Shown here piece by piece: positions 1 through 7,507 of a DNA stretch of 64,000 nucleotides. A program made the position numbers and the translations under genes. The notes beneath the pieces were generated by a model that saw only the letters and a list, made by a program, of their open reading frames with translations, had not been told where the DNA came from and did no database searches. Origin of the DNA: DASTCZ01 sp963704455. GTDB lineage: Bacteria; Acidobacteriota; Terriglobia; Acidiferrales; UBA7541. Position 1 is the stretch's first letter, and each line of letters starts with the position of its first letter. The stretch covers positions 744,001 through 808,000 of the forward strand of contig OY969905.1 in NCBI GenBank assembly GCA_963704455.1, given 5' to 3'.

Positions 1-1
1 G

Positions 2-265
2 GAAATCCTTAACCTCGCCGTGAGCCATCGCACGCGGCGCAAGGGCATTGCGACTCGCTTGCTAGCAGCGGCGCTTGCCGGCGGCAAAGAGCGCGGTGCT
101 GTCAAAGCCTTCCTCGAAGTTCGCGAATCGAACTCCGTCGCGAGGGCGTTCTACCAATCGCAAGGATTTCAGGAGTCTGGCCGCAGAGAGCTCTATTACT
201 CACATCCGTACGAGGACGCGCTGGTTCTCTCCCTCCCATTGACACCTTACTCAAAAATTATGTGA
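2..265 (+). CDS. rimI: Ribosomal-protein-alanine N-acetyltransferase, C-terminal part (RimI-like GNAT)
   Basis: The frame is open from base 2 with no start, so the gene is cut by the window edge and only about 87 C-terminal residues remain. They carry the GNAT acetyl-CoA-binding signature: VSHRTRRKGIATRLL matches the R/Q-x-x-G-x-G/A loop and following helix. After it comes EVRESNSVARAFYQSQGF, the typical RimI motif (N-x-x-A-x-x-x-Y-x-x-x-G-F). RimI acetylates the N-terminal alanine of ribosomal protein S18 in the cytoplasm. An internal GTG at 20 is not the true start, because the motif begins upstream of it. The family is clear; other GNAT substrates cannot be excluded from this fragment. Confidence 0.8.
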   Translation, partial: EILNLAVSHRTRRKGIATRLLAAALAGGKERGAVKAFLEVRESNSVARAFYQSQGFQESGRRELYYSHPYEDALVLSLPLTPYSKIM

Positions 266-345
266 ATTCCACTTGGCCCCGCGCGGAATTCTGTGTTAAT
301 TTCCGGTTGCGATGTAACCCCACTCCGCAAAACGGGAGGCCAAGG

Positions 346-588
346 ATGCCCATCACTGCCCCGGGAATTCGTGAACAGCTTTTGGCCAGCAATCCTGAAT
401 ACCAACGACTGGCGCAAGAGCATTCCCAGTATGATTCCCAGATCGAGCAGCTTTCCAATTCTTCCTTCCACAATTCAGAAGAACTCATCAAGGAAGTAGA
501 ACTCAAAAAACTAAGATTGCGCGTAAGAGATCAAATGGAACAAATGGTGGCGCGCAACTCGCGGACGCGTGCGGCCTCGGCCGATTAA
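346..588 (+). CDS. DUF465 / YdcH-like small coiled-coil protein
   Basis: An 80-residue protein starting at ATG 346, behind a purine-rich stretch (gggaggccaagg) that can serve as ribosome binding site. The open frame extends upstream to 262 but overlaps the rimI stop there and has no family-like sequence. The body (ASNPEYQRLAQEHSQYDSQI, then EELIKEVELKKLRLRVRDQM) is the short amphipathic helical hairpin of the DUF465/YdcH family: L-x-x-E-H-x-x-L-D-x-x-I followed by a K-K-x-R-L-x-x-K-D-x-x motif. Function is unknown in the family. It sits between rimI and the phospholipid genes as a single small gene. Confidence 0.75.
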   Translation: MPITAPGIREQLLASNPEYQRLAQEHSQYDSQIEQLSNSSFHNSEELIKEVELKKLRLRVRDQMEQMVARNSRTRAASAD

Positions 589-730
589 GTTTACAAAGCG
601 TCCAGCGCTTAGGAATTTCAGGAATTGCCCCGCGTCTGTCGCAGCCGCCGGACCTGCTGAGACTCGGGCGCTCCATCTGTCGTATCATGAAGCCGCTTAG
701 AAGCTCTGCGATCTCTGCATTCCTTGATAG

Positions 731-1348
731 GTGTTCGTGGTCAAAGAAGGATACATTTTTGCGGCAGGACCAATCCTGCTTGCCGCCCTTGGGTTTGCCG
801 AGCGCTGGTACATTCCCGGGGCTGTGCTGCTCCTCCTCGGCGCATTCATTCTCTATTTCTTTCGCGACCCGCACCGCAAGATTCCCGCGGATCCAGCATC
901 CGTCGTATCTCCGGCGGACGGGCGCGTAATCGAAGTCGTTGAAGAAGCGCTTGGCAGCAGGCAGGGCCGCCGCATAAGCATTTTCCTCGCGATCTGGAAT
1001 GTCCATGTGAACCGGTCGCCTCTTTCGGGGCGAATCGCGAGCATCGAATATCGCCCCGGTAGATTCCATATGGCCATGAAGAAAGCGGCCTCTTCAGAAA
1101 ATGAGATGAATATCGTCCACCTGGAAACCCCGCGTGGCGAAATTGTGTTCAAGCAAATTGCAGGATTGATAGCCCGGCGAGTGGTACTCTGGAAGAAGAT
1201 GGGCGACCAGTTGGAACGCGGCGAGCGAATCGGTATCGTCCGCTTCGGCTCGCGCATGGACGTCTGGCTTCCCCTGGAAGCTCAGATTGCCGTAAAGGTT
1301 GGCGACCATGTCGCGGGCGGGTCGAGCGTGCTGGCGCGGTGGCAGTGA
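731..1348 (+). CDS. psd: Phosphatidylserine decarboxylase, PSD-A type proenzyme
   Basis: A 205-residue membrane-associated enzyme that decarboxylates phosphatidylserine to phosphatidylethanolamine. Hydrophobic segments lie at about residues 8-45 (ILLAALGFAERWYIPGAVLL), followed by FFRDPHRKIP, VVSPADGRV and NVHVNRSPLSG, all hallmark blocks of the short PSD-A family. The self-cleavage site is the Gly-Ser of RFGSRMDVWLP near residue 170; the Ser becomes the pyruvoyl group of the small alpha chain. The start is GTG 731, with another GTG two codons downstream. Length fits the short bacterial/archaeal class (about 200-230 residues). pssA follows 30 bases downstream, the usual pairing for serine-derived phospholipids. 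Confidence 0.93.
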   Translation: MFVVKEGYIFAAGPILLAALGFAERWYIPGAVLLLLGAFILYFFRDPHRKIPADPASVVSPADGRVIEVVEEALGSRQGRRISIFLAIWNVHVNRSPLSGRIASIEYRPGRFHMAMKKAASSENEMNIVHLETPRGEIVFKQIAGLIARRVVLWKKMGDQLERGERIGIVRFGSRMDVWLPLEAQIAVKVGDHVAGGSSVLARWQ

Positions 1349-1378
1349 TCCGGGCGGCTGCCCCCAATTGACTGGAAA

Positions 1379-2206
1379 ATGAGCGAAACCGAACAACACG
1401 AATTAAGCTTTCCCGGTCAGCGGGTGACGAATCACCGGCGCAGACGCGGAATTTACATCCTGCCAAGTTTTTTCACGGTCGGGAACCTGCTCTGCGGATA
1501 TTACGCTGTCCTTGCCATCCTCACAGGCGGCGCCGGTCACCTCGACAACGCCGCAAAAGCAATCGGCGTGGCTATCCTGTTCGATGCATTCGACGGCTTT
1601 GTCGCGCGGCTTGCTGGTGCGGAGAGCGAATTCGGCAAGCAATTTGATTCGCTTGCGGATGTGATCAGTTTTGGAATCGCTCCAGCGGCTCTGGCGTATG
1701 CATGGGGAGTGCGAAGTCTGGGCGCCGCCGATACGTCGTCGCCTGTGCACGCAGTGCAGGAAATCGCCTGGCTTGTATGTCTGGCGTTTGCAATCTGCTG
1801 CGCTTGGCGGCTTGCTCGCTTCAACGTGCACGGCATGACCGGCGGCGGAATGCGTTATTTCGCAGGCATGCCGACTCCCGCCGCTGCCGGGGTCATCGCC
1901 GCATCAGTTCATTTCTTCAAGGATCCTCTTCTTAACTGGCACTATGCCGCTGCATTCCTCGTCGCAGTTGGATTACTCGCCGCGCTCATGACGAGTACGG
2001 TTCGCTACCCGAGCCTGAAGAATGTGAATTGGGCGCGTCGCCATGACTCGCTTACCATCGTGCTCATCGGGCTCCTGGCATGGTGCGTGATCGCCTATTC
2101 GCAATACACTTTGATACTTCTCGCCGGAACTTATTGCGTGACGGGCCCAATTCTCTATGTCGTGCGCGCCATCCGTCATCGGGTTTCCTCTCATCCCGCC
2201 GATTAG
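1379..2206 (+). CDS. pssA: CDP-diacylglycerol-serine O-phosphatidyltransferase
   Basis: A 275-residue multi-pass inner-membrane enzyme that makes phosphatidylserine from CDP-diacylglycerol and serine, feeding Psd. The CDP-alcohol phosphatidyltransferase signature D-x2-D-G-x2-A-R-x8-G-x3-D-x3-D is complete: DAFDGFVARLAG, then GKQFDSLAD, at about residues 62-86. It is followed by SFGIAPA, typical of the type II (Bacillus/archaeal) PssA class. About six to eight hydrophobic segments follow. psd lies just upstream and an Asd-like gene starts 3 bases downstream, so psd-pssA and the following genes look like one transcription unit. Confidence 0.93.
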   Translation: MSETEQHELSFPGQRVTNHRRRRGIYILPSFFTVGNLLCGYYAVLAILTGGAGHLDNAAKAIGVAILFDAFDGFVARLAGAESEFGKQFDSLADVISFGIAPAALAYAWGVRSLGAADTSSPVHAVQEIAWLVCLAFAICCAWRLARFNVHGMTGGGMRYFAGMPTPAAAGVIAASVHFFKDPLLNWHYAAAFLVAVGLLAALMTSTVRYPSLKNVNWARRHDSLTIVLIGLLAWCVIAYSQYTLILLAGTYCVTGPILYVVRAIRHRVSSHPAD

Positions 2207-2209
2207 GCC

Positions 2210-3229
2210 ATGCCAACTAAAGACCCGTCCCTGCGCATCGTAGTCGTGGGAGCAACGACGCTCCGAGGCAAGGAATTGGTGCAGGTGCTCGGCGAACGGA
2301 TTCCGCAAGCAAGATTGCATTTGGTGGATGACGAAGACTTCGCGGGCACGCTCACGGAAGCGGCAGGCGAGCCTGCGGTCATACAAACTGTTGACGCAGA
2401 CAGTTTTGCGAATGCGCGGATCGTGTTTTTCGCGGTCGAGCCGGAATCCATGGTGAAGTTTGCGGATGCCGCTCTTACTGCGGGCGCGACCGTGGTGGAT
2501 ATGAGCGGAGTGCTTTCCAGCCGCCCGGATGTGCGGATGTGGATTCCGTCGCTCGATCCCGCACTGCCGGCCGCTTCGGCGAAACAGGGAGCGGAGACTC
2601 GCGCGTTTTCCTCGCCCTCCGCGCCCGTAATCATCTCGTGCGCGCTTTCTGTCGCGCTGAAGCAATGGTCACCGGAGACGATTTCAATTGTCTTTTTGCA
2701 GCCCGCCTCGGAACGCGGCCAGCAGGGCATCGAGGAAATGGAGCAGCAGACCAGAAAGTTGCTCACCTTCCAGCCGTTTGGTCAGGATGTGTTTGGGATG
2801 CAGGCGGCATTCAATTTGTCAGACCGCTATGGAGAGGCGAGCAGGGCCTCACTGGAAAATGTGCGGGCTGCGTTGGCGCGCGACGTGGCACACTACATTT
2901 CAGGACGCGCAATCGCGCCCGCTGTCGAGGTCTTGCAGGCGCCTACGTTTCATTCGCACGGCTTTAGCGCGTATGCAAATCTGAAGGATTTGGCTAACCC
3001 AGTGGAGATTCAGAAAGCACTATCCGAGGCAGGATTTTCCATTCCACGCAAAAATGAAGGCGCGACGAATGTAAGCGTTGCAGGCGAGGATCGCCCCTTG
3101 ATAGGCCGCATCGAGCGCGACCCAAATCACGACCGCGGGTTTTGGTTCTGGGGCACCGCGGACGGCTTGCGCGTTGGCGCGTTGAATGCCGTGGCCATCG
3201 CGGAGCATATTCTGAAGGCGCAAGAATGA
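2210..3229 (+). CDS. Aspartate-semialdehyde dehydrogenase-like (USG-1 type) protein lacking the catalytic Cys
   Basis: A 339-residue protein with the Asd/ArgC fold. It has an N-terminal NAD(P)-binding start (LRIVVVGATTLRGKELVQVL) with a degraded glycine motif, and a C-terminal dimerisation-type region (PTFHSHGFSAYANLKD, then FWFWGTADGLRVGALNAVAI). The catalytic segment of true Asd (N-x-x-C-x-T/S) is replaced here by FSSPSAPVIISCALS: no Cys stands at the nucleophile position, only one several residues later. That is typical of non-catalytic USG-1-like paralogs. Its stop overlaps the lptE start (ATGA), so it is co-translated with an outer-membrane assembly gene. The role is unknown; a structural or regulatory function is more likely than dehydrogenase activity. 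Confidence 0.75.
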   Translation: MPTKDPSLRIVVVGATTLRGKELVQVLGERIPQARLHLVDDEDFAGTLTEAAGEPAVIQTVDADSFANARIVFFAVEPESMVKFADAALTAGATVVDMSGVLSSRPDVRMWIPSLDPALPAASAKQGAETRAFSSPSAPVIISCALSVALKQWSPETISIVFLQPASERGQQGIEEMEQQTRKLLTFQPFGQDVFGMQAAFNLSDRYGEASRASLENVRAALARDVAHYISGRAIAPAVEVLQAPTFHSHGFSAYANLKDLANPVEIQKALSEAGFSIPRKNEGATNVSVAGEDRPLIGRIERDPNHDRGFWFWGTADGLRVGALNAVAIAEHILKAQE

Positions 3230-3759
3230 GGATTCGCATCACAAGCCGGATTGTTTTCTTGTGTGCAGCGATTGCACTCGCACTCACCGGATGCGGCTAT
3301 CACGTCGGCGGGCGCGGATCAGCTCTGCCCGCAAATCTGCACACGATTGCCGTGCCTGCATTCGTGAATAAAACTCCTTCTTACCGTCTGGAGCAGAAGC
3401 TCACGGGCGCGGTCATCCACGAATTCCTCACGCGCACTTCTTATCGGACGGTGACCGACCCCGCTTCGGCCGATGCCGTTTTGCATGGAGAAGTCAGCAG
3501 CATCGAGTCGGTCGTTGCAACGTATGACTCGGTGACCGGCCGCGCGACGACGATGCTGGTCACCGTCCATCTAAAAGTTTGGCTGGAAAACAGCGACGAC
3601 AAAAAAGAGCTCTATCGAAATAATGATTTTGTGTTCCGCCAGCCATATGAAATATCCACTGACGTGAATAGTTTTTTTAACGAGCAGAGTCCCGCGCTCG
3701 ACCGCCTTTGTGGCGACTTCGCGCGGGCGCTCGTCTCCGCGATTCTGGAGAAGTTCTAA
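3226..3759 (+). CDS. lptE: LPS-assembly lipoprotein LptE
   Basis: A 177-residue lipoprotein. The start is ATG 3226, overlapping the upstream stop (ATGA); a longer open frame from 3142 runs inside the previous gene and is not needed. The signal peptide ends in the lipobox LTGC at about residue 22, followed by GYHVGG, the signature that opens LptE/RlpB proteins (CGYHLRG). Then come IAVPAFVNKTPSYRLEQKLT and LHGEVSSIESV. LptE plugs the LptD beta-barrel and helps insert lipopolysaccharide into the outer membrane, so the organism is diderm. It overlaps holA by one base (TAATG), the same lptE-holA order seen in many Gram-negatives. Confidence 0.9.
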   Translation: MRIRITSRIVFLCAAIALALTGCGYHVGGRGSALPANLHTIAVPAFVNKTPSYRLEQKLTGAVIHEFLTRTSYRTVTDPASADAVLHGEVSSIESVVATYDSVTGRATTMLVTVHLKVWLENSDDKKELYRNNDFVFRQPYEISTDVNSFFNEQSPALDRLCGDFARALVSAILEKF

Positions 3760-4826
3760 TGCCAGGGTTGGTCCTCGAAGGATTGCTCGCGCGTCTCGCG
3801 GAAGGGAAGCCCATCCCCGCGATCCTCCTGCTTGGGCCCGATACGTATTTGAAAGAAGCCTGCCGCAACAAAATCATCGATACGTACGTCGAGGAAGGCT
3901 CTCGCGAATGGGCCATCGCGCGTTTTTCAGCGGAGGATGACGAGGCTGGAACCGTGCTCGGGCAGGCGCAGATGCTGCCGATGCTTGCGCCGCGCCAGGT
4001 AATTGTCTGGAGTGACATTGAAGCCCTCGAGCGGCTTGGCGAAGAGTCCCGCAAGAAACTCGTCGATCAAATTGACGCCTACCTCGAAAATCCCGCGCCA
4101 TTTACGGTGCTCGTCCTCGAGGCCGCTGAACTCGACGCCCGTATGACACTCTTCAAATCCCTCTCCTCGAAAGCACTCGTTGTCTGCTGCGAGCTTGCGG
4201 GTGAATTACCGGAGCGGATTGCGCAGACAGTTGTGCTTGCGGAGGACATTGCACTCAAAGAGAGAGTCCGCATCGAGCGCGACGCCGCGCAGCTTCTCGC
4301 GGAGATTACCGACGCCAATCTCGCCGCCGTGCGCACCGAAATCGAAAAGCTCGCCATGTATGTGGGCGAACGCAAAGTGATTCGTCGCGAGGACGTCGGC
4401 GCAATCGCAATTTCCGACCGCCGCTACGATGTTTGGCAGCTTTCTGAGATGTTGGCGACCGGAGATCGCAAGCGGGCGATGCTATTCCTCGAAAGCATGC
4501 TGCGAGAAGGCGAGCAGCCTGTGGCCATGGTCGGCGCGATTGCGTGGATGTTCCGGAAATTGATTGAAGTCGGTGAATTGCCGCGCGGGATGCAGGCTTG
4601 GGATGTAGCTCGAAAACTCGTCATGAGAAAGGATACCGCCGAACTTGCCATGCGCGAGGCACGGCGGATTCCGCGAAAGCAATTGGAAGCGGGACTTCTG
4701 GAACTCGCGGAAGCGGATAGCAGATTGAAATCAGGAAACGCCGGCCCACGAGCCATCATGGAATTCCTGCTTGCGCGGCTGACGGATGCCGGCATCGCGG
4801 CCGTATCTTCCGGCACAAAAAACTAA
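3759..4826 (+). CDS. holA: DNA polymerase III delta subunit
   Basis: A 355-residue clamp-loader subunit starting at ATG 3759 inside the lptE stop (TAATG). HolA opens the beta sliding clamp during replication. Family blocks: ILLLGPDTYLKEACRNKII near residue 25; FSAEDDEAGTVLGQAQMLPM; VFVLEAAEL-like core; the middle-domain segment DANLAAVRTEIEKLAMYVGE at about 195; the DVWQLSEMLATGDRKRAM region; and a C-terminal LLELAEADSRLKSGNAGPRA motif (D-x-x-L-K-x-G). Like other HolA proteins it has an AAA+-like fold without a working Walker A. It ends the psd-pssA-asd-like-lptE-holA run and is followed by convergent rpsT. Confidence 0.92.
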   Translation: MPGLVLEGLLARLAEGKPIPAILLLGPDTYLKEACRNKIIDTYVEEGSREWAIARFSAEDDEAGTVLGQAQMLPMLAPRQVIVWSDIEALERLGEESRKKLVDQIDAYLENPAPFTVLVLEAAELDARMTLFKSLSSKALVVCCELAGELPERIAQTVVLAEDIALKERVRIERDAAQLLAEITDANLAAVRTEIEKLAMYVGERKVIRREDVGAIAISDRRYDVWQLSEMLATGDRKRAMLFLESMLREGEQPVAMVGAIAWMFRKLIEVGELPRGMQAWDVARKLVMRKDTAELAMREARRIPRKQLEAGLLELAEADSRLKSGNAGPRAIMEFLLARLTDAGIAAVSSGTKN

Positions 4827-4873
4827 TCCAACGCAATCCAGTTTAATTCAAAACAGATTAGCCGCGATCCTGC

Positions 4874-5179
4874 TTACGCTTTCCGCGCAGCCCTCATGTG
4901 ATTCAAGGCAAGAGAAATGCGCGACTTGTAGCGGTTCGCGGTGTTCGCAGGCAGAACGCCCTTCGTCACCGCGTGGTCCAGCGCTGCCATCGTCGGACGA
5001 TGCAATTCTCCCGCAGCCGTTGCGTCCCCCGACGCGAGCGCCGCGCGCATCTTCCTCACGATAGAGCGCACGCGCGTCTTGTTCGAGCGGTTCACGGCTT
5101 CCCGATCCAGCGACAGCCGCGCGCGCTTCAACACTGACTTTTTCTTCTTCTTAACCTTTGTAGGCGTTCCTGCCGGCAT
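4874..5179 (-). CDS. rpsT: 30S ribosomal protein S20
   Basis: A 101-residue, strongly basic protein that binds 16S rRNA early in 30S assembly. The N-terminus has a Lys run (KVKKKKKSVLKRAR). The core NKTRVRSIVRKMRAALASGD and the C-terminal GVLPANTANRYKSRISLAL match the S20 signature (K-G-x-I-H-x-N-x-A-x-R-x-K-S-R-L). The start ATG 5179 is preceded by a gaggag-like site (aggagaaATG on the minus strand). It is monocistronic with its own promoter (see 5213-5241) and converges with holA. The C-terminal tail is slightly longer than in E. coli. Confidence 0.95.
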   Translation of the reverse strand: MPAGTPTKVKKKKKSVLKRARLSLDREAVNRSNKTRVRSIVRKMRAALASGDATAAGELHRPTMAALDHAVTKGVLPANTANRYKSRISLALNHMRAARKA

Positions 5180-5212
5180 TCATTTCTCCTGTTCGTCTAT
5201 TTGCGATGTACG

Positions 5213-5241
5213 AATGTAGCCCACCTTCGCACGCTTGTCAA
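5213..5241 (-). promoter_or_regulatory. rpsT sigma-70 promoter
   Basis: On the minus strand a perfect -35 TTGACA (5241-5236) is separated by 17 bases from a -10 TACATT (5218-5213, four of six consensus positions). This lies about 35 bases upstream of the rpsT start codon. The spacing is optimal and no other gene could use it. Confidence 0.75.
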
Positions 5242-5308
5242 AAATGCTGAAGATAATCTAATCGCGTCGGTGCGAGTTAGTTTATTGGATTGGGAGACTG
5301 GCCAACAT

Positions 5309-5836
5309 TCACCACTGCCGCAGCGTGAGGTTGTAGTTGTGAGATTCGATGCGGCCTGTCCAAACCTTGTATTGAGTGGCCTCCAGCGCTGAAGTCACTT
5401 CGTAGATTGCTTTCAATGTGATTGGCATCTCATTTTTCTTGGCGAGGGATGGGCGTGTTTCCCATTTGTCATCAAGCCGGATTGCGAAGACCTGATGCTC
5501 GCCTGGTTTAATGAGGAACCTAGATGGGAAGTTCACTGTGAAATCTTGCGGCTTCACGGAAACAACGACCTTCTTGCCATCTGACGTGGTCAGCTCGAAT
5601 GAGATCGCCTGATATCCCCAGCTGTTCCAGGTCTCCCAAATAGCCTGAGTTTCCTGGGTAACGTTTGTAAGCACGACGAAGAATTCGTCAGGCGTCTTGC
5701 GAGCCATTGAGATGCTGCTTTTCGTTTCGTCATTTCTCGTGGGCACGACGCTAAGAGAAAAAGGAGCCTTCGGAGCATCCGTCCTTGGGATGCCGACTAG
5801 AGTGAAAACGAGAATTGAAAATATTATGCGTTTCAT
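5309..5836 (-). CDS. Predicted secreted protein of unknown function
   Basis: A 175-residue protein with a plain Sec signal peptide (MKRIIFSILVFTLVGIPRTDA, cleavage likely near residue 21). The mature part is beta-strand-rich: ISMARKTPDEFFVVLTNVTQ, AISFELTTSDGKKVVVSVKP and FLIKPGEHQVFAIRLDD resemble an immunoglobulin-like or DUF-type periplasmic domain, but I recognise no named family. It stands alone between rpsT and phoH, with about 130 and 170 bases of non-coding DNA on either side. The start ATG 5836 is preceded by a gagaggg stretch on the minus strand. Confidence 0.6.
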   Translation of the reverse strand: MKRIIFSILVFTLVGIPRTDAPKAPFSLSVVPTRNDETKSSISMARKTPDEFFVVLTNVTQETQAIWETWNSWGYQAISFELTTSDGKKVVVSVKPQDFTVNFPSRFLIKPGEHQVFAIRLDDKWETRPSLAKKNEMPITLKAIYEVTSALEATQYKVWTGRIESHNYNLTLRQW

Positions 5837-6007
5837 CGGACCCTCTCATGTATCTGGAGTATTTTAACTGACCCAGTCTCGAATATGAGCTCGGCTTGAT
5901 TCCCGCGCCCGCAAGCGTTACCCTAATTACTGGAATATCCCCACGCTTGGCCGGAGGAAAAGGCCCGTGGCCGGGCGCTCCCGATAGAGCGGTTCGGCCA
6001 ACCCCAG

Positions 6008-7042
6008 ATGCGTCGCACCGTACAAATTGCCGGCAGCGTTGAGACTCTGTTCGGCACCCTCGATGAAAACTTGAAGTTTCTTGAGTCGGCCCTGCAGATT
6101 AGGGCGGATCTCGAGGATGACAGCCTTTCCATCGAAGGCGAGCCGGGGCAAGTCGAGCGCGCCGCCCAAATTCTTGACGACTACAACCAGCTCGTCCGCG
6201 AAGGACGGCGTTTTGAAAATGGCGAGGTCTATTCGCTGCTGCGCCTCGCCGTGGAAGAGCAGGGCGTTCCGCTCCGCAAGTTGATCGAGCCTTCCGCCGG
6301 TGACCGTGCGCGTCCTTTCGGTAAAAAGAAGATCACGCCTAAGAGCGCGAATCAGCGGCGCTACATGGAGTTAGTTGAAAAGCACGACATGGTATTCGGT
6401 ATCGGCCCGGGTGGCACAGGGAAAACATATCTGGCAGTGGCGATGGCGGTTTCCGCGCTGCTCACCAAGCGAGTGAACCGCATCATCCTCGCGCGGCCCG
6501 CGGTGGAAGCCGGCGAGCGGCTGGGATTTCTTCCCGGCTCGCTGCAGGAAAAAATTGATCCTTATATGCGTCCGCTGTATGACGCGCTCTACGACATGCT
6601 TGATGCCGACAAACTGGAGCGCTACGTGGAAAAGGGAATTATCGAGGTTGCGCCGCTGGCATTTATGCGCGGGCGCACGCTAAACGATTCGTTCGTGATT
6701 CTTGATGAAGCGCAGAACACCACATCGGAACAGATGAAAATGTTTCTGACGCGGCTGGGATTCAACTCCAAGGCGGTAATCACCGGAGACATCACGCAGA
6801 TTGACCTGCCGTCGAACCGCCGTTCCGGACTGATCGAGGCGCTCGAAGTGGTCGGCAAGATCGAAGGCATCGCCACGGTAACTTTTAATGAGAAAGACGT
6901 CGTGCGCCACAATTTAGTGCAACAGATTATTCGCGCCTACGAGGAATTTGACGCGGCATCAGCGCGCCCGGCTGCGTCCACGCCCAAGCGTGAAGCGAAG
7001 CCCGAGTCGCCCAATGCACCTCGGGTAGATGCGGCGCGATAG
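6008..7042 (+). CDS. phoH: PhoH family ATPase (PhoH-like)
   Basis: A 344-residue cytoplasmic ATPase. A small N-terminal KH/R3H-like region (residues 1-100, FLESALQIRADLEDDSLSIEG) precedes the PhoH domain with Walker A GPGGTGKTYLAVA near residue 139. The Walker B region is FVILDEAQNTTSEQMKMFLT with the VITGDITQIDLP motif. The short C-terminal tail is Ala/Pro-rich and probably unstructured. PhoH proteins are linked to RNA metabolism, and the phoH-ybeY-corC-era order is widely conserved, pointing to ribosome and rRNA maturation. ybeY begins 15 bases downstream. Confidence 0.92.
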   Translation: MRRTVQIAGSVETLFGTLDENLKFLESALQIRADLEDDSLSIEGEPGQVERAAQILDDYNQLVREGRRFENGEVYSLLRLAVEEQGVPLRKLIEPSAGDRARPFGKKKITPKSANQRRYMELVEKHDMVFGIGPGGTGKTYLAVAMAVSALLTKRVNRIILARPAVEAGERLGFLPGSLQEKIDPYMRPLYDALYDMLDADKLERYVEKGIIEVAPLAFMRGRTLNDSFVILDEAQNTTSEQMKMFLTRLGFNSKAVITGDITQIDLPSNRRSGLIEALEVVGKIEGIATVTFNEKDVVRHNLVQQIIRAYEEFDAASARPAASTPKREAKPESPNAPRVDAAR

Positions 7043-7057
7043 TTCGTCCACCTGCGC

Positions 7058-7492
7058 ATGATCCTCAATCGCCAAAAACGGGTTCGCATTCACACGACGC
7101 CGCTGGAACGCTTTGAGGCCCGGGTGCGGCACGCGCTAGCTCTGGGCGGCCGCGAACTAACGGTGTGTTTTGTGGACGACCGCGAAATCGCGCGGCTCAA
7201 TAAAAAGTTTCGCGGGAAGGCAAAGCCGACCGATGTGCTTTCCTTTCCGGCAACGGGCAATGGCGACTCTAGTTTCCCGTTGGCGCATCATCGGAATTAT
7301 CTTGGCGATATCGCCATCTCGCCGGAAACGGCGCGGCGTAACGCGAATCGTGACGGCATCGCGCTCGACCGCGAACTCCGCGTGCTCATTCTGCACGGCG
7401 TCTTGCATTTGACGGGTCACGACCACGAGAAGGACAACGGCGAAATGGAACGCAAGGAGATGCGGCTCCGTCGTAAACTCGGGATTGCCTAG
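7058..7492 (+). CDS. ybeY: Endoribonuclease YbeY (rRNA maturation factor)
   Basis: A 144-residue zinc metallo-endoribonuclease involved in 16S rRNA 3' maturation and ribosome quality control. The metal motif H-G-x-L-H-L-x-G-x-D-H is present as HGVLHLTGHDHEKDNGEME near residue 115, with a His in place of the usual Tyr before Asp. ELTVCFVDDREIARLNKKFR and PTDVLSFPA are the other family blocks. The start is ATG 7058 (MILNRQKRV). It is tightly placed between phoH and the corC-like gene, as in many bacteria. Confidence 0.93.
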   Translation: MILNRQKRVRIHTTPLERFEARVRHALALGGRELTVCFVDDREIARLNKKFRGKAKPTDVLSFPATGNGDSSFPLAHHRNYLGDIAISPETARRNANRDGIALDRELRVLILHGVLHLTGHDHEKDNGEMERKEMRLRRKLGIA

Positions 7493-7507
7493 CACGCTTT
7501 CAGCAAA

